Below are positions 21,701-33,419 of a stretch of 64,000 nucleotides of DNA, piece by piece. The DNA is from Plasmopara viticola. Taxonomy: Eukaryota; Oomycota; Peronosporomycetes; Peronosporales; Peronosporaceae. Position numbers and translations under genes: made by a program. Each line of letters opens with the position of its first letter. Positions within the stretch are counted from its first letter, which is position 1. Where the stretch lies: the NCBI GenBank assembly GCA_001695595.3, contig MBPM02000018.1:868001-932000 (forward strand), given 5' to 3'. The notes below the pieces were generated by a model. It was not told the DNA's origin, searched no databases, and worked only from the letters and a program-made list of their open reading frames with translations.

Positions 21701-24592
21701 CCTTCACGGATCGTCAAATTTTGCTAGAAGCACCTTCTCCTAAAGACGCTCAAGATAGTGCTGTAACATAGTGCAAGCAACTGCGGGTCCTGAAGTTCCG
21801 CGAGTAGACAAAATAGCGCAGCGTAAGCTAATAGATAATGGAGATGAATACAATATTCCTGGGTGTCATGAGGGAACGCTTGGCTGGCGAAAAGGTTTTA
21901 TACACAAGTAGATTGATAGCCTATCTAGTCGCTGTATCACGGTACGTGATCGCACTACCAAAGGTGTCAATACTACTGGTCTTTAATGAAATCGAAACTT
22001 GTAAGCTTTGAGCTGTACGGAACATCAGAAGCAGCTTTAAGGTGGTGTTTATACCCTCTGCTTATTTTACATCCTCCATTTCTTGACGGAGATGTCTTGG
22101 TTCGATATCGCAAGCAGCGTACATTTTATCTTGTCTCCAAAGTTTATAGATCTAAAGGGTAACCTTTAATAGAATAGCACTCATATTTAGAAGTGAAAAA
22201 TCTAGCATCAAAAACGCACCAAATTAAGAACTGAGGCATAAGATTGGTTTCATGTAGGCACGGGCTATTGTGACCAGACGATAATTACTGCCACGAGATT
22301 TATGAGAGAACGTTGATGCCGTATTCACCAAACAAGCAAAAAATGGCATTGTGTATTGGTCAAACTTGTCATTGTCATCGACTTTCTGTTTTTGAAGCCA
22401 AGCAAAGAGGTTTTGCTACTTCAAGCTCATGATGTGCTAAATAGTGCAGCGGTACTTGCACAAACGTCGTCTCCAAGGTAGCGTGCAGCGTGACAATATT
22501 GCCGGCTACATGTTGTGAACGCTTTCGATGGCTACCACCAAATCCTAATCAGGTTGTCAGCAATACGATTACGGTAACTAAACGCCAAACGGCAAAAGCA
22601 GTGATCTCACGAGAACGAACAAACTTCTCGATGATACCTCAATGCCTGAACACGCAATTGCTCAGACACTTTTTTTAATATACATTGGCGTTTTTTATTT
22701 TAAAGTGAAATAGTCGGCTATAAATTCCCATTTGAACCACCTCAGACAAGGTTTTGGAAGCCAAAACAATTCATGTCAGCATCGAATCTAGCATATTTGC
22801 GGTAAGAAGATCAATGACTTCGATTGCTTTGTAAGCCGCCGTGGGATTTACTTAGAATTCGATAGAAGTCGCTTTAGCTTGGTCTACGACACGATAGAAT
22901 AGATTTTCCAACTTTTGTTAGGCCTGACCAACTGTTTAACTTAGTATATTGCTGGCTGTGCATGTTCCACAGTCCCACAAAGCCTCTGTTTGATCATCTC
23001 GTTCCCGTACATAGCATATTGCTTCCACGTGTCAGTGATCATTGCATGGCGACCCGGTACTTCGTGTCCAGCACTAGATCAACCTCCTACTTTACTCCTT
23101 AATCTGGTAATACTGCCCTTATAATAAATCACACACCGGTATCTTGAGCTCCTCTATGATAATGTAGCTTAGATGCAGCGTATTCTGCCCGCTAAGCTGA
23201 TCCAAGACATCTTTGCTAAGAATGTGGAATCGAAATTAGAGGTAAATATCTTGGGTAAAATCACCTCAGAGTTATAATTAATTTGCTTTAAATTTGGGCA
23301 ATAATTAGGTTTGAGCTCTTCGGCATCGGCGGCACCTCTGGTTATGCGTTTGATTGGATAATCCTCTTTGTGACACAACGACCACTAAACAGTCAATTGT
23401 CTCTGTGGATATAATTTTTGTGCTCTTGACCGTCCGCGATCGATGTCTGGTAGCAGTCTCATTCTTAAATAGCGGAGTAAAATCACGGTTTTTGGCTACC
23501 TATCTGTGGAGCTACATGTCGGTGTGACCCCTTTGCAGAGTTGCAGTTGGTGGGGCCATACCATCTTCCACCCGCTGCCGAAATATTGTTACCCGCAGTT
23601 GGTGCTGTGCCACCAAACTAAGAATTGTCTGACCATATTTACAGTTTCTGCGTCCCCAATTGCCCGTACTACCGGAGAAATTGCTTTCGATAAAGAAAAT
23701 TTTGGAGCCGTACCGTTGCAGGGTATAAGATCTTAAAATATCCCATACATCTAAGCGTTTAAATGACTAGGCCTCTTTTTACAGGAACCGTACGCGAATT
23801 GTATGCGAAATCATGGCTTGCTCAACCCTATTAAGCGGAGTTGGACGACTTACACGTATATCAATCCTCCGCCGATCGATCCCAGGGCTAGCTTCGGCAA
23901 ACCCAGGATCAGGCCATACTTGTCTATGTATAGGTCAAGAAATGACTCTTTACTACAGAATCTTCAAGCCAGTTCAATTTAACATTTAGGACATTTTGAT
24001 CAATTCGATTAGCTTGTCAAACCGAAACTGACTCAAATTCGCTGCTATCGGAAGTATAAATACAACTACTCTGGTCGTTATAAGGCGAGAAAATGATCAT
24101 TTCCGGCACTTTGGAAGAGCAAACCAGTGTATGGCTATTTTGTTACAAAGGGCGATTTGAATCGCCTAATTCAAATTCTGACTTGAACTCCAGAAGCTTA
24201 CATGCAAGGCGGGCCTACGCTTAGACTACGTGACTTTTCACCCTGGACAGAAGAAGATACTTATATTCCACCACGAAAGGTAATTATAAGCTTCATCGGC
24301 TTAGGCCCTTTCGTAGACGAAGCTATGTAAGCCAGCGATGCCGCATCGGCTTATATAGCTTCACCTCCTGTAGTGCCCAAGCCATTAAATCTCGAACGTC
24401 ATGGCGCGTTTTAGCTGCTCGGTAGCGGGGAGGTCTGCAAATGGAGCCGCCACCTTAGACCCATAGAAGCCAGGAAGTCTTGAACAGTTCGAGCTGCACA
24501 GATGCCTTCTATCACAAATGCGGCAAGGCAGTTCTATCTATTCGGGAACATTCGCGAGAGCCTTTACTCGATCAACTACAAGAATTCAAAGT

Positions 24593-24666
24593 GGTATTGG
24601 GTAAATATGTCTTTAAATTAGACTAGAAGCAGTGATGCTAATTTGAAGACATATTTATCCAATATC
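24593..24666. repeat. Imperfect inverted repeat, 29-bp arms
   Basis: The left arm at 24593-24621 (ggtattgggtaaatatgtct...) pairs with the right arm at 24638-24666 with three mismatches and a 16-nt loop. It could fold as a long hairpin or be a miniature inverted-repeat transposon remnant. It lies in the gene-poor interval. Confidence 0.75.
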
Positions 24667-24691
24667 AGTTTGTAATTCTCTAGGTGCACTA

Positions 24692-24730
24692 CAATTTAGG
24701 TAATGAAATACATATGCATTACCTAAATTG
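24692..24730. repeat. Perfect 14-bp inverted repeat
   Basis: The arms caatttaggtaatg (24692-24705) and cattacctaaattg (24717-24730) are exact reverse complements around an 11-nt loop. It follows the neighbouring hairpin by 25 nt, so the two may belong to one element. Confidence 0.8.
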
Positions 24731-26555
24731 CAATTCACGTTCTATGCGACTTAATTGGCTGATATGCGGTGTATGCTGTCAAGTGCTCTAGCTAACTAAG
24801 AAATTGTGTTTATCAAACGCACAGCGGCTTACCTCCTGGCATTGAGAAAAAAACCGAGAGCTGTCACATTGGCACCTCGCTGTGCTACATGTAAAGAAGT
24901 AACAAATCGCTTCCGAGGGACTTTGTCTACTCGGACGAGACATTATCTCGCAGATTAGTTTTTCAAAACGCTCCGCGATTGAGCTACTTTTGAATTTATT
25001 AACGCTTAGCTCAATCATACCGAATTTCTGCTTCAACTCAAGACTGATTCGGCAAGGCCGTGAGTACATCGCGCGTTAAGAACGTATAATAATTAACTAC
25101 TTACAATTTGGACAATACGTCGTATTGCATCCTGCAGACGATCGGTACCTGTTCTCTGTGCCAACGACAGGATTTTTTCCGGATCTTTTTTCTACAATAA
25201 ATTGACGATTTCAACACAAAAGCCAGCTGTTGAGGTGGGTAGATGAAATTCTAGATGGCGTGCTTGATGAGCTCATTATAAATTCTGATATAAAGTATCT
25301 TGGTTAATTGACGAACCAAAGTTCCCGGCAAGACCGTCGGGGACAACGATTGAGATTGGCACGAACAAAATATTGTCAACAAACGCAAAACTTAGTCGAA
25401 CACGGCTTCGACGATTGAAGAAGATTGGACCGCGCTTGACTGTGTTGCCGTCGGCTTCTTATATATAAAAATATGCTCGCTTCCCATCGCACGCGCAACT
25501 CTGCGAGACTTGCGTTTATCTTGCGGAGCTCACACCGTGATTACTCAAAGAACGGCACGATCTGGTCGGGTGTCCAAATCGCAATGTCAACTATCTAAAT
25601 GCTCACCATACTGTAAGTGTTTAAGAAATCCCATAATCGGCTGGGCGACATTATAAATGTTCATTGCATCGAAATGTTTAGCCAGTGCAGAAAGCTCACT
25701 AGATCTTTAAAGCACTATGATGGACCAGCACTGTTACGCATTGTATCCTCAGTATTTGCATGGCGTACCGTGCCCTCAGGAGAGATTTGCCATGAGGTAA
25801 TCCTTTCCATTAAAAAAGCTCAAACAAGTGATGGGCATCGGAAAAGATCTTGTCGGCTGAACTGATGGTACTGTACGCATTCAGTACAATTTACCGTACA
25901 AGCCAATCGAATGCCTTTCGGAGTATCGTGAAATATTGCCAAATCGCAACTTCTTACACGATCACACGATTGCAGGGTTGACAACACAACTACCATCACT
26001 CTGCAACCCCGACAAGAAGATTCTTATGAAAGACGGGGCTTTGTTATGGTCAAGCCAAAGCTTCCTCTCCTTTTTACTGGCTCGTGAAGAAAGAAATTGG
26101 CACTGTCTCCTCAATGGAAGAAAAGACTCTTATTATGGCGCCACCAGATGGTAGCCAGCCATACGGCGATCTTTTTGGCTACTGAAACAGGTATCTTTTT
26201 AAAAAAACCTTAATTCGAGAACGTCGACAAATGTGGCGCACCTGAAAGATCGGCACCACCCTTTCTGAGGTTATTTTCCTCGCTTTTTGCACTGTGCACA
26301 TCAAAGTCCTGCGCCAGAGTCCAAAAGGGATTAGGAGTCGGAAGAGGCAAACGACCACAAAACCAAATTTAGAATAAGTGCCCAAGATCTCTTTTGCTCA
26401 ACCACCCAGGTGCGTTTCTTTCTCTTTGATCCTTGCCAACGGTATCTTGCGTCCGAATAAAGAAAGATCAAGCAACGAGGGCCCTGCCGTACAGAATACT
26501 TACTCTTGCTTTGTCCCCCCCTCTCGTTATAGTAGAAGACTGAAACGCACGAACG

Positions 26556-28295
26556 ATGACCGAGTTTATTCGCACAATTTGGCACAATTCCGCGGCGCAA
26601 CCGAGCAAGTCTGCAACTCGGCCCATGCAACTGGTAGACCAGATCCGGTTACCGCCTTCTACTGGCGTTACGGCTTCTCGGAACGTGGAGACCCAGCAAC
26701 AGATCAAGCTCGAGCCACCAGCCTCTCCGTGCATGTCCGCGTCCGCGTTCGACTCGGACTCTGGCAAGGCGCAGCGCATGGCTCGCGTCAATGCACGTCG
26801 TGATAAGCGCAAACCGCTCGATACGGACGTGGGGCACGGAACTACTAGTAAGAAGCTCAAAACCGAGGCTGCGTTGGACCCAAGCGGAGAGGAGCGTCTG
26901 CGGGCGATGGAAGCACAGCTGGAGCACTTAGACCCGGATTCGAAGGAAGCCAAGAAAAAGCGTCGTCTCATCCGCAACCGCATGTCGGCCCAACTTCACC
27001 GCGAGCGCAAGAAAGCGTACGTAGGTCAGCTGGAAGATCAGCTCCAAGCCAAAGAACGAGAGCTGAAAGCGTTACAAGAGCAATTGGCGGCCATGGCTGT
27101 CGAGAGCCAGCAACTGAAGCAGCAATTGAACCGCAAGGAACGCTCTGTACACCAAGAGCCACCGATCAAGACTGAGCCAGGACTGCTCGAGAAAGCGCCT
27201 GTAGTGGCTGAAGAGGCTGCTGTCGACTGGGCCGCGTGTTTAGAAGATATGGACGAAGCCATGGTCGGCGAAGATCTGCTGTGCGATTTGGACGAGTCTC
27301 CCTTGACTGCATATGGCCTCAGTTCAGTGCGAGATGACCCTGTGACAGTAGCGCTAGCTGAAGAAGAGCAGCGTCAGAAGATTGAGGCACAGACCCAATC
27401 GCATCACGAAATCCACGCGGCCAAGAAGAACTTGGCCATGATGATGGCCATGATGTTTTCTGTCACGTTTTGTGGCCATAACAAGTCTGTTGCCACCGTC
27501 ACAAATGGCAGTACGTTTTCGTCCATGTTTACGTCGGTACCTGTCAAAGAAATGTCGCAAATGAGCATTGCGTCGCGGATTGTGGCATGTCTTGAGAAAA
27601 CGTCGTGGGAAGATTTCCAAGACGTATCGTCCTGGACGGCCTCGGCTGCCAGTGCTGTGGCAGCGGCTGTAGCCGTGAGTGCCGATCGAAAGGCGCGGGC
27701 TCAAGCGGCATCACCGTCGGCTGCGTCGGACGTTACGGACTCTGGATCGTGCACTTCGCCAAAGGAACTTGAGCGAGTCAATAAGAATTTTGAAACGGAT
27801 TTGATTGAAGAATTTGTCTATCCCGTGGATGATTCGTTTGCGCCTGCTCTCGCGGACACTAACTGGTTTGGTGCCGACAATGATGCTTTTGGTCATAGTG
27901 ACGCTGAGAAGGATGAAGAACACGTGAAGACGACCGTCAAGCCTGTACCCGTGACGTCGCAATTGTATAAAAAGCTCACAAAGCTGTGGAAGGAGAAGAA
28001 TCAGGTGTTAGTGACAGTGTTAAATGGGAAGAACGAGGTGACTCGACGCTCCGTGGCGGATATGAGCACGATTCGCAAAGGAATGACCACGGGCGCTTTG
28101 TTCCCGATCACAGCTGCTAATGTCGCAGCGTCATCCAGGCACTTGCCGCTCGGGAAACATGACCGCTCGGTCACATTCTTGTACCCGTTGAGCGCGTTTT
28201 CAGAAGACCAACGCTCGGCCGCTTTTCCCCACACTGCTTCGTCGGACCACGTGTTTTTGGAGGTGTCGTGCCAGATTAATGGTGCAGCTCAATAG
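26556..28295 (+). CDS. bZIP transcription factor, possibly membrane-tethered
   Basis: Intronless, 579 residues, starting at the ATG at 26556. A basic region at about residues 131-155 reads RLIRNRMSAQLHRERKKAY, giving the N-x7-R signature that contacts DNA; the position usually Ser or Cys before the Arg is His here. A coiled-coil zipper follows (QLEDQLQAKERELKALQEQL) to about residue 195. The basic region most resembles those of ATF6 and the plant bZIP17/28 type. At about residues 290-306 there is a short hydrophobic run (NLAMMMAMMFSVTFCG) preceded by basic residues (AAKKN), which could be a single membrane anchor; the remaining 270 residues would then be lumenal, as in ER-stress sensors. The run is short, Met-rich and lacks an obvious RxxL S1P site, so this is a hypothesis. 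Acidic segments between zipper and hydrophobic run (DMDEAMVGEDLLCDLDES) look like an activation domain. Confidence 0.8.
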   Translation: MTEFIRTIWHNSAAQPSKSATRPMQLVDQIRLPPSTGVTASRNVETQQQIKLEPPASPCMSASAFDSDSGKAQRMARVNARRDKRKPLDTDVGHGTTSKKLKTEAALDPSGEERLRAMEAQLEHLDPDSKEAKKKRRLIRNRMSAQLHRERKKAYVGQLEDQLQAKERELKALQEQLAAMAVESQQLKQQLNRKERSVHQEPPIKTEPGLLEKAPVVAEEAAVDWAACLEDMDEAMVGEDLLCDLDESPLTAYGLSSVRDDPVTVALAEEEQRQKIEAQTQSHHEIHAAKKNLAMMMAMMFSVTFCGHNKSVATVTNGSTFSSMFTSVPVKEMSQMSIASRIVACLEKTSWEDFQDVSSWTASAASAVAAAVAVSADRKARAQAASPSAASDVTDSGSCTSPKELERVNKNFETDLIEEFVYPVDDSFAPALADTNWFGADNDAFGHSDAEKDEEHVKTTVKPVPVTSQLYKKLTKLWKEKNQVLVTVLNGKNEVTRRSVADMSTIRKGMTTGALFPITAANVAASSRHLPLGKHDRSVTFLYPLSAFSEDQRSAAFPHTASSDHVFLEVSCQINGAAQ

Positions 28296-28899
28296 GGTCG
28301 CGGGAAATTAGATCAACTTAGTATTAGCAAGTGCACGCAGAGCGCTGTAGTCATCATTCATGTACCGTATCGTGTCTTTTTAATCGAACATCAGAATATT
28401 GAACCGAAACAACGTGGGTGTTGAGCTTATGGTAGGAAATTGCAGAGCTTTTACGGTAGTGGACCAGCTTTACGGTAATATTTACTGTATATGAGGAAAG
28501 GGTCAGACAGGGCTGTGAAGCCTTACTTTGAGCAATTCTCAAATCTGAATCTTGCCTATTGTTTGACACGCCCCTGAAGCGAAATGTGAGTTTTCTTCAT
28601 TGAATTTGTCTTCAAAAGCGGATCAAATTCAGACATTGTCGATCATATTGTCCGTATCGACGTCATTTTTTCTTTGAGTAATTTTTGAGCAAAAATAACA
28701 TCGATACACTGTGTTACAGTTTCGTATCTAAACGCAGTAACCGTACTTGAAGATAGAAATTTTTACTTAACCAAGTATGGACTATCAAGATGTTCTCCTT
28801 TTTCGCTTATCGTCCGCATCCTTTCCCGAAAAAAGTAGCAACTGTTCGAGACAACTCTATCTGCTAGAGACTTCGACCCTGTCGCCCGTGGCCTTCGCT

Positions 28900-31800
28900 T
28901 CACTTATAGCACGAGAACTTGAGCGTCTTAGTCCCGTAAGCCTCTACCAGAATGTCATACATATACGTTTCGGGTTGAAGTAGCTCCTTCTGCCTTAAGC
29001 GATCCCATAATCCTAGAACATCTATAATGAGCCATCCCACTGTCTCAGTACAGTTTTTTCTATGTTGAGAAAAGCCGCACCCAGAGGCACGTTCCTGCAG
29101 CAAAAAGAACGGCAGGTCGTATGGTAGACCAAACACTAGGTATGCAGCACAGTGTCAAAAAAACTCTGTGCTTCATTTGCACGCCTTATATATGGCATTG
29201 TTCCACGAAGTTTAAGTGATTGTCGTAAGAGCACCGGAGTGGCATTTTTCCAGGTTTACCCGAAACACGCCTGTTGAAGCTAATTCGTCGATACGGCAGT
29301 TCTTTATTAGCGGCTCGTGCTACGGGGACCGTGATTGAATGGCTGCTGTCACTACAGCAGTGTGAGCTCATTACTGTCTTCTTCGTCGAATAGTTTATAA
29401 TCAGAAAGTAGCGACGACACCATGCGTCTAAAAAACTGATCGGTGCAACAAGATCGCCATTTTAAGGAAATACAGGGTTCAAGGTGTACAGTGCTTTGGA
29501 GTAAGTAGATGGTAGTCATTAATGCTGTGACACGGGTCATCAAGCGTTTTGGAGACATTTGACCGTCTATCCACACAATTATTGCGACCATAAGGATCTA
29601 AACACATCTTTATTTTCCAAGAAAGCTCTTCGCACTTCACTGATTTGTGCACCTCTTCTAATCGATTTCTCATTGTTATGAGCTTCCTTGTCGTCTATTC
29701 CTTATTTATCTTAGTCCAATTTCTTCTGCTTTGTCACCGATTATTCTCTCTGAGCCTTTTCAGAACAGCATGACCATCCTTCCATCTACCGTACTCCGAA
29801 TCCTAAGCGTTCACATCACGCTGTTCCCTTCAGAACCAGTATTGTCGTCCAGCTTTTGTTCTCTCCTATCATGGTTGTTTCCCTCCTCCATCTCTTTAGT
29901 CCTATACCTCTTCCTGGTAGCGGCTCTCAGTAAATCCCACGGCGCGGTCGAATTTTTGGTACACACAGTCCAGTTTAGCGACGTAACTCCGTACTGAAAC
30001 CGTTTCACGACGAAATAAACATCAGCCCGCTAGTAGGGGACGATTGTGTATAGTTATAGGATCATACAAAAAAGTTGTATAAACAAATTAATTAAAGTCG
30101 ATACAATCTACGCTGCAAAAGTTCAGCTAAGTAGATTCAAACTGTAGCTGTGCATTAATCTTCAAATGCCACAATTCTTTTTCGCGATTTGAACCTAGGA
30201 CGGTGAGCTCGAATCGTACACAAATTCGTCGATCAGTAGAATCCTCTGTTTATGTTGGAACTTGACTTGTAAGAGACAACACTAAAGTGAGTAGATAAGG
30301 CAGCATAAAACTTGTTCTTTATGCTTTTATAAGCTTTCACTTCCTTTTTTCTCCTTGTTGTCCACTCGTGTAAGCTTATGTGCAAACTCTGCCAGCTCCA
30401 TAAACCATCAAATCTGGAAAGCTGATCATGGAACGTCGCAAACGCGTTGCAGCTAACATTTCCACTTACCGCTATGAAACGAAAATTTTTCTTTAATGGC
30501 ATTTCCGTCGTACAAGAATTGTGCATCTTGGTCCCGAGAGTCTTCGTCAGAATCTCTACCAACAAGTCCTTGGTGTCGAAACAACCTTGTCCGCTCCGCG
30601 CTCCACCATTTCTCGATTGGCAAATGTCTACTTACTTTGTCTGACAGCGTTCTAGGTCAGAGCCACCGCGTCCTCCTCGATCGTTAACACAATCTGCTGA
30701 AGCTTTCTCACATCCGTTGGCAATGCACGTATCCATGATATATCTCAATTTTTAGTACTTCACGACACGCGAGAGTTGCGTGACTTCGAAAGCGATATCG
30801 GGTCGTGTACATGCTGTGATGTACAGATCAAGAAATGGTGTAGTACTAACCGCATTGTCTTTCGTTTTTCATTCTCTTTCAGCTGCTATTTTGACAGGTT
30901 TAACAGAACTACACAAGGGTTGTCTACAAGCTTCGTGCTCTCTCGTCACAAAACAATTCACTCTCATGATCTCTGCTCGATTATAAGTGCTTTCTATTGT
31001 CCAAGTCAATTCTAACCTAAAATAAGTTTGCCACTAAAAGCTCCTTCATCTATAAAGCGCACCTTTGATTTCCACATTTGTCAGCACCGAGATTAGTATG
31101 TAGTCTGAATAAAAACGTTGATGAAGCCGTTCAGGAAACACTCGACGTCGAAACATTACAGCTCCATAGACCGCTTCCGAGGAACACTTGACGAGCAGTG
31201 TTGGTCCATGCACTTGCAGATTACTATAAGCCATAAATGTCCTTGTTCAACTAGCACATACATGTCGATACATTGATTTAACTCTTTGTTGACAAACGCT
31301 GTGTCTGCGTCCAACTCTACTCTTAAGCGCTGTGATCAAAGATCGATCAAAGATCGACTAAACGAGAATACACACAAAGTCACATCTCGAAGAAGTCAAT
31401 ATCGTACTTTATCTGGCCACTAGCCGATTACTAAACGACCACGCTGGTCACGCACAGCCGATAGTATGCCCACGTGGCACGAGTATATAGAATTCTTTTA
31501 GCTCATTTGAAGTAGCCCGTAATTCATGGCTCAATTCGTTGCGTAGCTTGTCACTAGTTGTCAAGAGTATGCTGCCGGTATGCTCATAGCCCGAAATGTG
31601 AAGAGCACCAAAATTATTGAAACGCTTTTGGTCTATATAAAATATTCGAACTTCTCTCGATCTGCTAAGGTCAGCTTTTCGATGTTTGTATGACTCCAGC
31701 GTACATTGACTTGTACTCGAAAAGATCGAAGCGGTGAAGGGTCGTGTGAGCAATTGTGGCACTGTCGATCAATTGCTTGTCGAGGCGCTTTGAGCCTACT

Positions 31801-33170
31801 GTAAAGTCAGGATCGCTGTCATCACTACCGCTACGTACTAGACAGGGATAGCTGCACTCGAAGCCTCGATCAGCAAAATTCTTCGTTGAATATTCCACTT
31901 GCGACCTTTTCTACCGCCTTCAAACCGTTAAGCGTTCATCATGACCACGCCGTACTCATACCTCTGAAGCAGCTTTTCGTCAAAATAAGTGTCATGACCT
32001 TAAAATTCTTAACGATGGATGGGATGAGTTCGTGCTTATTGGGCAGACTGCTGAGTAGTGACACTAGTCGGCGCACTTCATCGATCAACACCCTTTTGTA
32101 GATCGACGATTGGCCCGTCGAACGCAGCCTGGTGCTCAACCATGGCTGATCTGGCCTCTATACTTTGTGGTGTCACCGTGTCACCGTGACACGGCTGTGA
32201 AGCTTGACACGTTCGTAAATATCTCGAAGTATCTATTTGGTCACAATGTTTTTCTGGTGCTGCTTTTCGTACCTTAATGGATGATGCTTGGTGCCATCAC
32301 GTTGATCGCAAGGAATGCTTTAGTAATCCCGTTTTCAGGCTTGTATATCTGTACAAACTATCTCTTTCACCACGATTATGCGCATATAGGTAATTTCAGT
32401 GAAAGTAGATTCAATTTCTGAGAAGGATTTGGGTTCGCTGTCATTGCTAAGCGTTTCGCGTTTCGGCGAGAAATTCCACGTAGAGTCAAAGCTGCAACTT
32501 TAATGTTATAGCTTCGAGGCGCGAGATGAAACAGGTAAAATCTGAAGTGAATAGATTAAAAGCTTTTAAACTTGTCTTGTAGCTTCTTCTACGCAAGTTC
32601 TGCCTTGAATGTTTGCAAGTGCGAATCCCACTAGCTTCACTTAGAAGGCTAGTGGGATTCGCACTGAATGAAATTTATGGAGCGGTTCGAGGTGAATCAA
32701 AATGCATTGCTGAACCGGTGCACTTTAACATTATCATATTGAAGCACTGGTAACCAAAAGCGACTTTTTGGTGTCCAAGAATGTCCTTTGACTTGCCTCA
32801 GGCCATACATTCTGACATAATTTAAGTCTGTGTGATGAATTATCATCTGATGTACAGCATCAGCAATCACCACAATGCACATAGCATAAGAACATTCAAA
32901 AACGTGCCTCTATTGAGGACGGTGTCTGACGCGTTGGCCAATCGGGACAATATCATACGTTGCATCAACAAAAAATAAGGGCTTCTCTGCGGCAAGGGCT
33001 TTCCAAAGGTAATATACAAACATTTGCTGATTGGTATGGGCGTTACAGACCCGGTGATTTGAAGATCAAGTGGACCTTTTGAAGTCGTAGCTATGAACGT
33101 GAACAATCTGGATCTTTGAAGGAACGTTATAGAGGAAAGACATTTACTTGAATACATGTGCAAGGCTCAA
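28900..33170 (-). pseudogene. Decayed large gene of unknown function, many frameshifts and stops
   Basis: Protein-like segments follow one another on the minus strand across changing frames. Around 31850-32140 the text passes from KGVDR to VLIDEVRRLVSLL, then IPSIVKNFK, then in another frame YFDEKLLQRYEYGVVMMNA, a stop, and RFEGGRKGRKWNIQRRI in the same frame. More segments occur at 32867-33163 (PISKCLYITFGKPLPQRSP), 31448-31898, 31046-31234, 30233-30565, 29352-29673 and 28900-29136 (DLPFFLLQERASGCG). The reading suggests one long inactivated gene, or several pieces, but I could not identify the family. Introns might explain some breaks, but the in-frame stops inside the best segment argue for decay. 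The sequence between 28296 and 28900 holds nothing recognisable. Confidence 0.42.
32618..32665. repeat. Perfect 18-bp inverted repeat with 12-nt loop
   Basis: The left arm agtgcgaatcccactagc (32618-32635) and right arm gctagtgggattcgcact (32648-32665) are exact reverse complements around ttcacttagaag. The pairing is GC-richer than its surroundings. It would form a strong DNA or RNA hairpin. It may be a miniature element or a small-RNA precursor; nothing else marks it. Confidence 0.85.
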
Positions 33171-33419
33171 CGACATAGTTTATAGCAATTACTCGAAGAG
33201 ATAAGCCTTACGACCTCTACCATTCACTTTGACTAAGCTAAAATAGCTATATCGTAACCAGCGTACTAACAAATGAGACAAGATCCAAAATCGATTACAC
33301 GAACCTAGTAGCGATCGCAAATATGGTCGCATATTTTGTGGAAAAAAAACTTCCCTTTAAAAAAACTAATTGATTCTGTAATACCCCAAGTGCTACCCTG
33401 AATAAGCGTACAAATTACC

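Larger units (their letters stand above)
18729..26555. other. Gene-poor, AT-rich interval with decayed sequence
   Basis: No open frame here exceeds about 100 codons, and none has recognisable motifs. Short protein-like stretches (for instance around 19118-19348, 24788-25069 and 25617-26154) are broken by stops and shifts and look like old transposon or gene remnants. Two strong hairpins lie at 24593-24730. A segment near 22329-22350 (caaacaagcaaaaaatggca) is repeated with two mismatches at 47765-47786, and one near 24462-24500 resembles 41463-41510, so diverged repeat families are shared between the gene-poor intervals. No intact mobile element is seen. Confidence 0.6.

Noticed and set aside
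31330..31360. Short tandem repeat gatcaaagatcgatcaaagatcg
   Set aside because: Only two short units; too small to interpret.
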